A stretch of DNA of 64,000 nucleotides from Provencibacterium sp. (GCA_022792175.1 JAAWAN010000023.1:62001-126000); one strand, 5' to 3'; positions 19,445 through 29,056 are shown, counted from the first letter of the stretch. Translations and numbers: made by a program. Notes: a model not told the origin generated them from the sequence alone.

Positions 19445-20233
19445 ATGGTTTCTCACATGGGAATCCTAGAAAAATTCAGCCTTACAGGTAAAAACGCTTT
19501 TGTAACCGGCGGCGCACGCGGAATCGGCCGCAGCATTGCCGCCGCGCTGACCGAAGCGGGCGCCAACGTCGCCCTGGTGGATACTGACCTCACCGAGGCC
19601 GAAAAAACGGCGGCGGCTCTCTCCGAAAGCGGCCAAAAGGTTATTGCCATAAAAACCGATGTAACCGATCCCCTGCAGGTGGAGGAGATGGTCAAACAGG
19701 TGGTTTCCGAGCTGGGAGAGCTCTCTATCGCCTTTTGCAACGAGGGCATCTGCTTAAACGTCAGCGCGCAGGAGATGAGCTACGAGCAGTGGAAAAGGGT
19801 GATAGATGTAAATCTCACCGGCGTTTTTCTCACTGCGCAGGCGGCGGGTCGCCAGATGCTGCGCCAGAAAAAGGGCGGCTCGATTATCAACACCGCCTCG
19901 ATGTCTGCGCACATCGTCAATGTCCCTCAGCCTCAGTGCGCCTACAACGCCTCGAAGGCGGGCGTCATCCAGCTGACAAAGTCTCTGGCCGTCGAGTGGG
20001 CAATGCAGAATATCCGGGTCAACAGCATCAGCCCCGGTTATATTGGCACTGACCTTGTTTTAACCAATCCCGCCCTGACGCCGCTGATTGAGCAATGGAA
20101 TGCGGCCGCGCCACTCGGACGCATGGGCAGGCCGGAGGAGCTTCAGGCAATCGCCGTTTATCTCGCGAGCGATGCCAGCGCCTTTACCACTGGATCGGAT
20201 TTTATCATCGATGGGGCATTTACCTGCGTTTAA
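19445..20233 (+). CDS. SDR-family oxidoreductase
   Basis: GGARGIGRSIAAALTEAGANV, YNASKAGVIQLTKSLAVEWA, NSISPGYIGTDLV. Confidence 0.93.
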   Translation: MVSHMGILEKFSLTGKNAFVTGGARGIGRSIAAALTEAGANVALVDTDLTEAEKTAAALSESGQKVIAIKTDVTDPLQVEEMVKQVVSELGELSIAFCNEGICLNVSAQEMSYEQWKRVIDVNLTGVFLTAQAAGRQMLRQKKGGSIINTASMSAHIVNVPQPQCAYNASKAGVIQLTKSLAVEWAMQNIRVNSISPGYIGTDLVLTNPALTPLIEQWNAAAPLGRMGRPEELQAIAVYLASDASAFTTGSDFIIDGAFTCV

Positions 20234-20528
20234 TGAAGGCCAGCGCCCATAAAAAAAGCACAAGCGCGCCCCCCTGTGTTTGCAAACAGTCTGCCGGCTG
20301 AATGGCTGGCCAGTAACGGCACTCTTGAGGAGGCGCTGTTTTATGCCGCTTGCCGCCGGCGAGAACATCATCCTGCGGCAAACAGAAGGCGGTGGTGTTT
20401 TTAAATCCAGCCAGTTATCTGCCAAAGCGCGGCTGTTTGCTGCAGATATTAAAAAGCGCCCGAAAAGGTGCACAAAGAACTGCGGATTCTTTGGCCCCTT
20501 TGCGGGCGCTCTATTTTTCTCTTTTTCT

Positions 20529-20840
20529 TTATTTCGCCGTCTCAATCATGGACAGCAGCTTCGCTTTGGAGGTAAAGCCGACGGTGCGCTGCTTCTCCTC
20601 CCCATCCTTCAGCACGACAACAGTGGGGATGCTCATCACGCCGAAACGGCTGGCGACCCCCGGGACCTCATCTACATTGACCTTGCCCACCAGTATGTCC
20701 GGTCCAACCTCGCGATCCAGCTCTTCAATCACCGGCGCGAGCATTTTGCAGGGGCCACACCAGTCCGCATAAAAATCAATGAGAGCAGTAACCCCGCTCT
20801 TCTCCGCCTGCGAAAAGGTTTCTTCCGTAAAATGCTGCAT
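20529..20840 (-). CDS. trxA: Thioredoxin
   Basis: MQHFTEETF...DFYADWCGPCKMLAPVIEELDRE...GVMSIPTVVVLKDGE; start set to 20840, not 21065 as in the ORF track. Confidence 0.93.
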   Translation of the reverse strand: MQHFTEETFSQAEKSGVTALIDFYADWCGPCKMLAPVIEELDREVGPDILVGKVNVDEVPGVASRFGVMSIPTVVVLKDGEEKQRTVGFTSKAKLLSMIETAK

Positions 20841-20982
20841 AAATTCTTCTCCTCCTTTGTCTTTCAAAAAACAGTCCTCAATCCCTATTATTTGCATAAT
20901 AACAGAAAAATATGAGCATTCTTTGAATCCTTCGTAAAAATAAGAGAAGGCACCGGCCTTCCCGCATTTTGAGAACGCCTTC

Positions 20983-22062
20983 TTACCGCAGCAGCCGCTC
21001 CTCGCAGTAGTCGCAGATGAGAATATCGCCCGCCTGGGTAAAGCTGCACGGCAGATAGGGCTCATGGTTTACAATGCAGCGCGCATTGGGACAGGCAGGA
21101 GCCATCGAAAGCGGGTGAATGGGAGAAGGCTCCTCCCGGTCGTTTTCCAGCATATCGATGAGCAGCGACATCCGGGCATAGACGCCGCACATCGCCTGTT
21201 CGAAATATTTGGCGCGCTCATCTTCATCCACCGCTATTTCAATTTCATCCACCCGCGGCAGCGGATGCAGCACAATCAAATTCTGCCGGGCGCGCTTCAT
21301 CTTCTGCCGGTCCAAACAGTAGACTCTCCGCTCCTTTTCATACTGCTCGGGAGAATCAAACCGCTCGCGCTGAATGCGGGTCATATAGAGCACATCCAGT
21401 TCTCCAATGGCATCCTCCAGGCGAAAGCACTCCCGGAAGGAGCAGCCGGATGCATTCATAAAATCCTTCAGATACTGCGGCAGCGTCAGCCCCCTAGTGG
21501 AGATGAGCACAAATTTGGCACCAAAGCGGCACATCGTTTTAATCAGTGAATGCACCGTCCGGCCGTTTTTCAAATCGCCGCAGAGACCGATGGTCAGCCC
21601 CTGCAGCCCGCCCTTATAGACCTTGAGCGTTACCAGGTCGGTCAGCGTCTGGGTAGGATGGAGATGCCCGCCATCTCCTGCGTTAATAAGCGGACAGCCG
21701 GCATACAGTCCCGCCGCAAAGGCCGAGCCCTCCAGAGGATTTCGCATGGCGATAAGGTCCGCATAACCGGATACCACTGTAATGGTATCCTTGAGGTTTT
21801 CCCCTTTTGCGACCGAAGAATTGAGCGGGTTGTCAAAGCCGATCGTTCTTCCTCCCAGCCGGAGCATGGCCGTTTGAAAGGACATCTGTGTGCGGGTGCT
21901 CGGCTCATAGAACAGCGTTGCCAGAATTTTCCCCTCGCATGCGTGCGCATACGCCTGCGGCGCGCGGCGGATATCCATCGCCCGGGCAAGAATGCGCTCC
22001 AAAACCGGGGTGCTGTAGCTCTCCAAATCGATTAAATGTCTGTGCATTGGCTTTTCCCCCAT
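20983..22062 (-). CDS. pyrB: Aspartate carbamoyltransferase catalytic chain with C-terminal PyrI-like zinc ribbon
   Basis: FYEPSTRTQMSF, SVAKGENLKDT, HLHPTQTL, VLHPLPRVDEI; C-terminus ACPNARCIVNHEPYLPCSFTQAGDILICDYCEERL resembles PyrI zinc domain CPNSNC...CKYC. Confidence 0.93.
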   Translation of the reverse strand: MGEKPMHRHLIDLESYSTPVLERILARAMDIRRAPQAYAHACEGKILATLFYEPSTRTQMSFQTAMLRLGGRTIGFDNPLNSSVAKGENLKDTITVVSGYADLIAMRNPLEGSAFAAGLYAGCPLINAGDGGHLHPTQTLTDLVTLKVYKGGLQGLTIGLCGDLKNGRTVHSLIKTMCRFGAKFVLISTRGLTLPQYLKDFMNASGCSFRECFRLEDAIGELDVLYMTRIQRERFDSPEQYEKERRVYCLDRQKMKRARQNLIVLHPLPRVDEIEIAVDEDERAKYFEQAMCGVYARMSLLIDMLENDREEPSPIHPLSMAPACPNARCIVNHEPYLPCSFTQAGDILICDYCEERLLR

Positions 22063-22355
22063 TCACTGACAGAATTCCCCATTTTTTTACTGTCTCTCAT
22101 TGTAGCAGAAAGCGGCAGCGTTTACAAGGCCGCCGCACGGCAAAAAAGAAAGGCCGGGCATTTTTACCTTCTTTTCTCTCTAAAAGGGCTATTGACTTAG
22201 CAGAAGGCTTAATTTATAATTAGGAGGAAAGGTGTCGGGAAACAGACGGCACACAACGCTTTTCAAATCCGACTGCCTCAGACCTGCCGGAAAGGCTCAA
22301 ACGACAGAGGTTGCGGCCAGGCGGAGAATTGTTCTTATATGGAAGGAGACGGATT

Positions 22356-23126
22356 ATGAAAAAAGGATTCGGATCCGGCTTTTTCGCCGGACTGCTGTGC
22401 ACAGCGCTGGCCGCAGCCTTAGGCGTTACCGCCCTGGCTGCCAGCCGCAGCATCACCGTGGAGGATGGTGTTCATATTACAATTAACGGCGCCCTCTTCT
22501 CCCCCAAAAATGCTGCAGGGAAAGCTCTCCCCTCGTTTTCTCATGACGGTACTGTTTATGTCCCTGCCGAGGCCCTCTGCGGCGCCCTCGGGATGACGGC
22601 CAGCTACGACGCGGCCTCCCGCACCTTTATCCTCACCTCTCCGGCAGATTCCTCTTCGGCCTCCCCCTCTGCCGGCGCCTCTTCTTTTGGCTATATCACT
22701 GCCGATAAAGCCCGGGAGATTGCTTTAAGCCATGCCGGAGTAAAGGCAGCAGAAGCCAGCTTTATCAAAACCGAGCTGGAATGGGAGCACGGCCGCGCTG
22801 AATACGAGGTGGAGTTCTATTCGGGAAACACCGAATATGACTATGAGCTGGATGCCATCACCGGCAATATCCTCTCCTATGACCGCGATGTAGAGAATTT
22901 TCAGATTCCCCGTCAGCAGAATTCCGCCAGCCGCATTACCGCTGACCAGGCCAAAGAAGCCGCGCTGCGGCATGCCCCTGCCGGCTCTACCGTTAAAAAA
23001 TGCAAGCTGGAATATGATGACGGATACGCCGTTTATGAGCTGGAACTCTACCATGGCCGGACAGAATATGAATGTAAAATCGACGCGGCCAACGGAGATG
23101 TCATTTCCTGGGAAATAGACGACTGA
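22356..23126 (+). CDS. Secreted protein: copper-amine-oxidase-N-like domain + two PepSY repeats
   Basis: Signal peptide MKKGFGSGFFAGLLCTALAAALGVTALA; ITINGALFSPKN...VYVPAEALCGALGMTASYD; two PepSY-like repeats (ITADKAREIALSHAGV..., ITADQAKEAALRHAPAG...). Confidence 0.85.
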   Translation: MKKGFGSGFFAGLLCTALAAALGVTALAASRSITVEDGVHITINGALFSPKNAAGKALPSFSHDGTVYVPAEALCGALGMTASYDAASRTFILTSPADSSSASPSAGASSFGYITADKAREIALSHAGVKAAEASFIKTELEWEHGRAEYEVEFYSGNTEYDYELDAITGNILSYDRDVENFQIPRQQNSASRITADQAKEAALRHAPAGSTVKKCKLEYDDGYAVYELELYHGRTEYECKIDAANGDVISWEIDD

Positions 23127-23153
23127 CCTCTGTAAAAATCAGCAGAAAGCAAA

Positions 23154-23208
23154 CTGCCCGCAGGGATGAAAGAGCGAAAGCTCCTTTCCCTGCGGGCGCT
23201 GTATTTTT
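23154..23208 (+). terminator. Intrinsic terminator
   Basis: gcccgcaggga ... tccctgcgggc stem then gctgtattttt. Confidence 0.6.
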
Positions 23209-23273
23209 CCGGCAGCTTCTGCCGAGCGCTTTGCAGTGCTTATCTCTTCCCGGCCGCATCGCCGATCGGCGGA

Positions 23274-23942
23274 CTATGGCTGCAGCGTCCAGTCAATTTC
23301 CCTGCCGAAGCGGCTTAAAAAGGCATTTGCCTTGGAAAAATGGCGGCAGCCAAAGAAGCCGCCCGCCGCCGAAAGAGGACTGGGGTGGGCAGCCGTCAGC
23401 ACCAGATGGTGCGCGCTGGTGATCATCGGCATCTTCGCCTTCGCATAGGAACCCCAGAGAAGAAAGACCATCGGCTCCTCCCGCTCATTCAGCAGCTCAA
23501 TGACCCGGTCGGTAAAGGTGGTCCATCCCAAATCCCGATGGGAATTTGCCTGTCCGGCCCGGACGGTGAGAGTGGCGTTTAACAGCAGCACCCCGTGCTG
23601 CGCCCATTCGCTCAGGCATCCGTGTCCCGGCGGGATAAAGCCGGCATCGCTTGCCAGCTCTCGGAAGATATTCTGCAGCGAGGGCGGGACCGGTATCCCC
23701 TTTCGCACCGAAAAGGCAAGCCCGTGCGCCTGCCCCGGCCCATGATAGGGATCCTGCCCGAGAATAACGGCGCGCACCTCGCTGTAGGAGGTCATGCGCA
23801 GGGCGTTAAAGATATCCTCCATTGGCGGATAGACCGCTCCGCGGCGGTATTCCGCCGCCAGAAGCTGCCTTAACCGCTGATAGTAGGGCTTTTCAAATTC
23901 GCCGGCGAGCAGCGTGTCCCATTCGTTATCAAAATGCACCAT
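23274..23942 (-). CDS. ung: Uracil-DNA glycosylase
   Basis: VILGQDPYHGPGQAHGLAFSV, LLLNATLTVRAGQANSH, VFLLWGSYAK, HPSPLSA; start set to MVHFDNEWD at 23942. Confidence 0.96.
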   Translation of the reverse strand: MVHFDNEWDTLLAGEFEKPYYQRLRQLLAAEYRRGAVYPPMEDIFNALRMTSYSEVRAVILGQDPYHGPGQAHGLAFSVRKGIPVPPSLQNIFRELASDAGFIPPGHGCLSEWAQHGVLLLNATLTVRAGQANSHRDLGWTTFTDRVIELLNEREEPMVFLLWGSYAKAKMPMITSAHHLVLTAAHPSPLSAAGGFFGCRHFSKANAFLSRFGREIDWTLQP

Positions 23943-23968
23943 GGTGTCCCCTCCTCTCTCCGGCAGGC

Positions 23969-25300
23969 CTAAACCCGCAGAATCAGCTTTGCAATATTGA
24001 AATAGATAAAAATCGAACAGGCATCCACCAGCGTTGTGATAATGGGCGAGGCCATGATAGCCGGGTCCGCACCCAGACGTTTGGCAGTAATCGGCAGAAT
24101 GCAGCCGAGACATTTGGCGATGCAGACGGTACACATTAGTGTAACGGCAATCGTCAGCGCGAGCAGGGGGTTATGGTACTGCAGCAGAATCCGCATGCTG
24201 TTGACAACCGCCAGCGCAGAGCCCACCAGCAGGGCAACCCGGATTTCCTTCCAGAGAATCCGCCCCAGATCGCGCGGGTGCAGCTCATCCAGCGCCATAC
24301 CGCGGATAATCAGCGTAGAGGACTGGGAGCCGCAGTTGCCGCCGGTATCCATCAGCATGGGAATAAAGGCGACCAGCAGCGGCAAAACGGCAAAGGAATT
24401 CTGGTAATGGGTAATCATTGTTCCGGTGACCGCCGCCGAAAGCATCAGCACCAAAAGCCAGATGATGCGCCTTTTCGCATGCTGCAGCACCGGCGTTTTC
24501 AGATAGCTCTCATCGCCGGGAGCGAGCGCCGCCATCTTTTCAAAGTCCTCGGTGTTCTCCTCCTGCAGCGCATCAATGGCGTCATCCACCGTAATAATGC
24601 CGACCAGGCGGTTTTCGTTATCCACAACGGGCAGCGAGAGAAAATCATAGCGCCCGAACAAAAGAGCAATCTGCTCGCGGTCATCGAGCGTGCGCACCGA
24701 GATAACGTTTCGCTCCATCAGCTCCTCTACCCGGCTTTCGCTCTTCGCAAGCAGCAGATCTTTCACAGTGACTACCCCGCAGAGCAACCGGTTTTTATCG
24801 GTCACATAGCAGGTATAAATCGTCTCCTTATCAATGCCGGTTGCGCGGATGTGCTCGAACGCCTCAGCAGCGGTCATTTTCCCCTTGAGGTCAACATATT
24901 CAATCGTCATCAAACTGCCTGCGCTGTCTTCCGGATAGCGCAGAAACTGGTTAATCGAAGCGCGATACTGCATATCGCAGTTTTGAAGTACTCTTTTTAC
25001 AACGCTCGCCGGCATCTCCTCGAGCATGTCCACCGTATCATCGAGCGCAAGCTCATCGAGAACGGCGCGCAGCTCTACATCGTCCATCGCGGAAATCAGG
25101 CTCTGCTGAACATCGCTCTCCATATAGGAAAAGGTATCCGCCGCCGTTTCCTTGGGGAGAAGGCGAAAAACAAGCAGCAGCTCCTTCTGACTGAGACTGT
25201 CAAGCTGCTCGGCAATATCCACCTCATTCATTCTGCTTAAAAGCTGTTTGAGCTCGCCAAACCGGCGGGTCGAAAGAAGTTCCTGTATTCTGCAGTCCAT
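23969..25300 (-). CDS. mgtE: Magnesium transporter MgtE
   Basis: N-domain, CBS pair (VTDKNRLLCGVVTVKDLL, VVDNENRLVGIITVDDAIDALQEE), TM domain MLMDTGGNCGSQSSTLIIRGMA, MASPIITTLVDACSIFIYF. Confidence 0.96.
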   Translation of the reverse strand: MDCRIQELLSTRRFGELKQLLSRMNEVDIAEQLDSLSQKELLLVFRLLPKETAADTFSYMESDVQQSLISAMDDVELRAVLDELALDDTVDMLEEMPASVVKRVLQNCDMQYRASINQFLRYPEDSAGSLMTIEYVDLKGKMTAAEAFEHIRATGIDKETIYTCYVTDKNRLLCGVVTVKDLLLAKSESRVEELMERNVISVRTLDDREQIALLFGRYDFLSLPVVDNENRLVGIITVDDAIDALQEENTEDFEKMAALAPGDESYLKTPVLQHAKRRIIWLLVLMLSAAVTGTMITHYQNSFAVLPLLVAFIPMLMDTGGNCGSQSSTLIIRGMALDELHPRDLGRILWKEIRVALLVGSALAVVNSMRILLQYHNPLLALTIAVTLMCTVCIAKCLGCILPITAKRLGADPAIMASPIITTLVDACSIFIYFNIAKLILRV

Positions 25301-25708
25301 CCTTCATCTGCCTCCTTTTTTGCAGGCGGCAAACAAAAGACTCAGATGCTGTTACACCGCCCGCAGCTTATTTTGTTTTTCAAAAAATAATCGACTGGGG
25401 CCAGCGTCCATCTGCTTTCTCACTCCCTTTAACCAAATGGCTGACTGATTTCTTTCTTCCCTATTATACTCCCAAAAACAGCCGGCTGTAAACCACCAAC
25501 CGGCTGCCAGCGAAAAAAAAGCCTCTTCCGTTCGTCTGCTCTCCGGCCCGCAGGACAAAAAAACTTCACATTTACCCTCCCGCAAATCCGCCTCCCGCGC
25601 TTGTTATTTTAAGCCCGATGCGCTATAATAAAGTTTGAATCTATCCTGTTTGCGCAGCCTGCGCTGCGCCCCGGCAGTCAATAAAGTAGCTGAAAGGCAG
25701 GAAGCTGC

Positions 25709-27103
25709 ATGAGCGATATCTTAAAAGAGCTGTTTGGCGACAATAATTTTACCGAGCTTGGCCGCCAGATGAGCAGCTCTGTTCAGGATGCACTGCGGAC
25801 CGGAGATTTTTCCGGGCTTAAAAATACGGTCAATTCCACCCTCGATTCGGTAGTCAGCCGCTCGGCTTCCCCTCGCCCGGAGAACGGCAAGGAACCGGTT
25901 CCCCCGTTTACCGTCCCCGAGGCGCGCCCTTCTCCTTCCGGCTCTGCCGGGGGAGCTTCCCGCCCCGAACCGCATTCCAGCGCACAGTCAAAAACAGGAC
26001 GGGCAAGCTTTTCTCCGCGCTCTGCTGGCCGCCCGGGAGAGCCCTTTGCCGCTTCCTCCAAAGCTGCCGGCCCGCGGCCGGAACGCTATGGCTATACGCC
26101 GCAAGGCTCCTCTATCCGCGCCGCCCGGGAGCAGGCTGCAGCAGCCGCCCGCTCAGGGATGACCCTCTATGCGCAGGGCTGCCGCCGCAGCTCCCGCTTT
26201 TATGTGCTCGGCATGCTGCTGATAGCTGTCGGCATTGTCGGGATACTGACGATGGGCCTCTCCTTCGTCGGCGCTTTAACCGCGCTGCTGGAGTCCTGGC
26301 TGGATCTCGGCTTTCTGCTGCTCTGCGGCGGGACGGGCCTTCTGCTGGGGATGAGCATCTATGCCTTTTCGCGCGGGATTAAAACTTTCGGCCTTCCCTC
26401 CCGCTTTCGCACCTACTGCCAGCTGCTGGAAAAGCCGCGCTTCTGCGAAATCAATCAGCTCTCCGAAAAGCTGCACAGAAGCCGCGCAGGCGTTTTATGG
26501 GATATTGAGCAGTTCCGGCAGTCCGGCATGCTCTCCGGCATTCGCATGGACGAAAAGAAGACCTGTCTCATGCTGGGGGAAGAGATCTATCAGCAGTATC
26601 TGCTCACCCAACAGCGCCAGAAGGAGCGCGAACAGCTGGAAACGCTCAAGGAAAAGGAGCCGGACAGTGCCGATGCTGTAATTGCCGAGGGGCGCAGCCG
26701 CATCCGCCAGATTCGCGAGGCCAATATCGCCCTGCCCGGCGAGGAAATTTCCGCCAAGCTCGACCGGCTCGAGGAAATAACCACCCGCATTTTTGCCTAC
26801 GTGGAGCAGCACCGCAACAAGCTGCCGGATATCCGCCGGTTTATGGACTACTATCTGCCGACGACTGTCAAGCTCGTCAACTCCTACCGGGAGTTTGAGT
26901 CACAGCCGGTGCAGGGAAAAAATCTCCAGAACGCCAAAAAGGAGATTCTGGAAATCCTCGACACCATCAATACCGCCTTTGAAAGGCTTTTTGATACTCT
27001 TTATCAGGAGGATGCGATGGATATCTCCACCGACATTTCAGCGCTCAAGGCGGTGCTCGCGCAGGAGGGACTTGCCCAGAAAGATTTTAACGCCGGTCCC
27101 TGA
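25709..27103 (+). CDS. XpaC-like (5-bromo-4-chloroindolyl phosphate hydrolysis family) membrane protein
   Basis: Pro-rich N-term, two TM segments, conserved C-term VEQHRNKLPDIRRFMDYYLPTTVKLVNSYREFESQPVQGKN...EILDTINTAFERLFDTLYQEDAMDISTDISALKAVLAQEGL; in an operon with TelA. Confidence 0.85.
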   Translation: MSDILKELFGDNNFTELGRQMSSSVQDALRTGDFSGLKNTVNSTLDSVVSRSASPRPENGKEPVPPFTVPEARPSPSGSAGGASRPEPHSSAQSKTGRASFSPRSAGRPGEPFAASSKAAGPRPERYGYTPQGSSIRAAREQAAAAARSGMTLYAQGCRRSSRFYVLGMLLIAVGIVGILTMGLSFVGALTALLESWLDLGFLLLCGGTGLLLGMSIYAFSRGIKTFGLPSRFRTYCQLLEKPRFCEINQLSEKLHRSRAGVLWDIEQFRQSGMLSGIRMDEKKTCLMLGEEIYQQYLLTQQRQKEREQLETLKEKEPDSADAVIAEGRSRIRQIREANIALPGEEISAKLDRLEEITTRIFAYVEQHRNKLPDIRRFMDYYLPTTVKLVNSYREFESQPVQGKNLQNAKKEILEILDTINTAFERLFDTLYQEDAMDISTDISALKAVLAQEGLAQKDFNAGP

Positions 27104-27214
27104 GAGCCGGGCTTTTATCCCCTCCGCCCGGAAAACATGTTGCCCATGTTTGGGAACTGCCTGACCGGCCGCAATTTTAAAGTCGGATACAGACGAGCAA
27201 AGGAGAAGCTTTTA

Positions 27215-27781
27215 ATGGAAATTACAGGCATGATCCCGAGCAGTCGGACAGGATGTTCGGCAGCCGGAAAAGCAGCAGCCGGGAAAGGCTGGAAATTATC
27301 GGAGTCGCTCAGAGAAAAGATAGGCGAATATGCCAAAGAAGATGCCGCTCAAAATGTATATATGGGAGATAAGTTCCTGGCCCTGCGAAAAAGAGAGGTC
27401 GCCAGAGTGGCACCAAACAGGGCCGCACTGATGGGAAAAATCAGCCGGGCTATGTCTCTTTCCCATTTGGATGACATGAAAAAAATACGGGAGGCAGATG
27501 AAAGGCTCCTCTGTATGCTGTTTGGCGAGCCGTATGAAGCGAAGCTCCGGCCTGAAGAGACAGGCACCGCCATCCATGTGTATGACTCCAACGGGGACGA
27601 AATATTGACCTACACGGCGGGAACCGGCTGGCACGAAAAGGAATCAAAACCGGAAACAGAGGTGCACAGCGCATTAAAGGCCGCTTACTATGATGCGTAT
27701 TGTACAGCAAAACAGCAGATGAAAAAAGCGGCGCCGACCGGCGTAAAGAACGCTCAGAAAAGTCTTCATGCAAAGGCATAA
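27215..27781 (+). CDS. Hypothetical protein, no recognised family
   Basis: SD aaaggagaagcttttaATG; MEITGMIPSSRTGCS...; open, AGA/AGG-rich codon usage unlike neighbours. Confidence 0.6.
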   Translation: MEITGMIPSSRTGCSAAGKAAAGKGWKLSESLREKIGEYAKEDAAQNVYMGDKFLALRKREVARVAPNRAALMGKISRAMSLSHLDDMKKIREADERLLCMLFGEPYEAKLRPEETGTAIHVYDSNGDEILTYTAGTGWHEKESKPETEVHSALKAAYYDAYCTAKQQMKKAAPTGVKNAQKSLHAKA

Positions 27782-27908
27782 GAAAACCTGCATAAAGGCA
27801 GCGGATATTTCGGCATATAAAGAAGACGATGCCCAGCTTACTGCAGAGGGCACGGATGGTTCTGAATGGCAAAAGCCGCTGGTTGAGGCAAGCATTTATA
27901 AAATTTAG
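27768..27908 (+). CDS. Small (46 aa) ORF overlapping previous ORF by 14 nt
   Basis: ATGCAAAGGCATAAG... translates to MQRHKKTCIKAADISAYKEDDAQLTAEGTDGSEWQKPLVEASIYKI; below ORF-track length cutoff. Confidence 0.35.
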   Translation: MQRHKKTCIKAADISAYKEDDAQLTAEGTDGSEWQKPLVEASIYKI

Positions 27909-27919
27909 GAGGAAAAAAG

Positions 27920-29056
27920 ATGAATGATGAAATCCAGGCTGTCCCCTCGCTGACGCTCGAGCCCTTCGAAAAGGAGCAGGCGCCTGTTCCTGCTGCTCCC
28001 GAGCCGCCCCAAGCGGAGCCTGCCGTTTTTAACGAAAGCATCCTGACCCCGGAAGAGAAAAAAATGGTGGATGATTTCGCCCAGAAAATTGAGCTCAGCA
28101 ATTCAGACGTTATCCTCCAATATGGCTCCGGCGCACAGAAAAAAATCGCGGATTTTTCGGAAAGCGCGCTCGCAAACGTGCGCACCAAGGACCTCGGCGA
28201 GGTGGGCGAAATGCTCTCCAACGTTGTTACCGAGCTGAAAAGCTTTGAGGTGGAGGAGGATGAAAAGGGCTTTCTCAGCTTCTTTAAGCGCTCCTCCAAC
28301 AAAATCACCGCCATGAAGGCCAAATATGACAAGGCGGAAAGCAATGTCAACCGCATCTGCTCAGCGCTCGAGAACCATCAGGTGGTGCTGCTTAAGGATA
28401 TTGCCATGCTCGACAAGATGTATGAGCTCAACAAGGTCTACTTTAAAGAGCTTTCGATGTATATTCTGGCCGGGCGCAAAAAGCTTACCGAGGTGCAGAC
28501 GGTCGATCTGCCTGCCCTGCGCGAGAAAGCGCAGCAGAGCGGCCTTCCTGAGGATGCGCAGGCCGCCAACGACCTCTCCTCCATGTGTAACCGCTTTGAA
28601 AAGAAGCTGCATGACCTGGAGCTAACCCGGATGATTTCCATTCAGATGGCGCCGCAGATTCGTCTTGTCCAGGGCAATGATACGCTGATGGCGGAAAAGA
28701 TCCAGTCTACCCTGGTCAACACCATCCCGCTTTGGAAGAGCCAGATGGTGTTGGCGCTCGGCGTCGCCCATTCCCAGCAGGCCGCCCAGGCGCAGCGGGA
28801 GGTCACCGATATGACCAACGAGCTGCTGCGCAAAAACGCCGCGACCCTCAAGATGGCTACCATTGAAACTGCCAAGGAATCCGAACGCGGAATTGTGGAT
28901 ATGGAAACGCTGCGCATCACCAACGAATCACTGATTTCCACGCTTGACGAGGTCATGCGCATTCAGACCGAGGGCCGCCAGAAGCGCGCCGAGGCCGAGG
29001 TGGAGCTGCGCCGCATTGAGGGAGAGCTAAAGCAGAAGCTGCTCAGCGTGCGCTGA
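27920..29056 (+). CDS. telA: Toxic anion resistance protein TelA family
   Basis: LGEVGEMLSNVVTELKSFEVEEDEKGFLSFFKRSSNKITAMKAKYDKAESNVNRICSALENHQVVLLKDIAMLDKMYELNKVYFKELSMYILAG diagnostic of TelA; SD aggagg. Confidence 0.93.
   Translation: MNDEIQAVPSLTLEPFEKEQAPVPAAPEPPQAEPAVFNESILTPEEKKMVDDFAQKIELSNSDVILQYGSGAQKKIADFSESALANVRTKDLGEVGEMLSNVVTELKSFEVEEDEKGFLSFFKRSSNKITAMKAKYDKAESNVNRICSALENHQVVLLKDIAMLDKMYELNKVYFKELSMYILAGRKKLTEVQTVDLPALREKAQQSGLPEDAQAANDLSSMCNRFEKKLHDLELTRMISIQMAPQIRLVQGNDTLMAEKIQSTLVNTIPLWKSQMVLALGVAHSQQAAQAQREVTDMTNELLRKNAATLKMATIETAKESERGIVDMETLRITNESLISTLDEVMRIQTEGRQKRAEAEVELRRIEGELKQKLLSVR

Noticed and set aside
24173-25240. Plus-strand ORF (355 aa) opposite mgtE
   Set aside because: Antisense shadow; low-complexity Q/R/H-rich translation.
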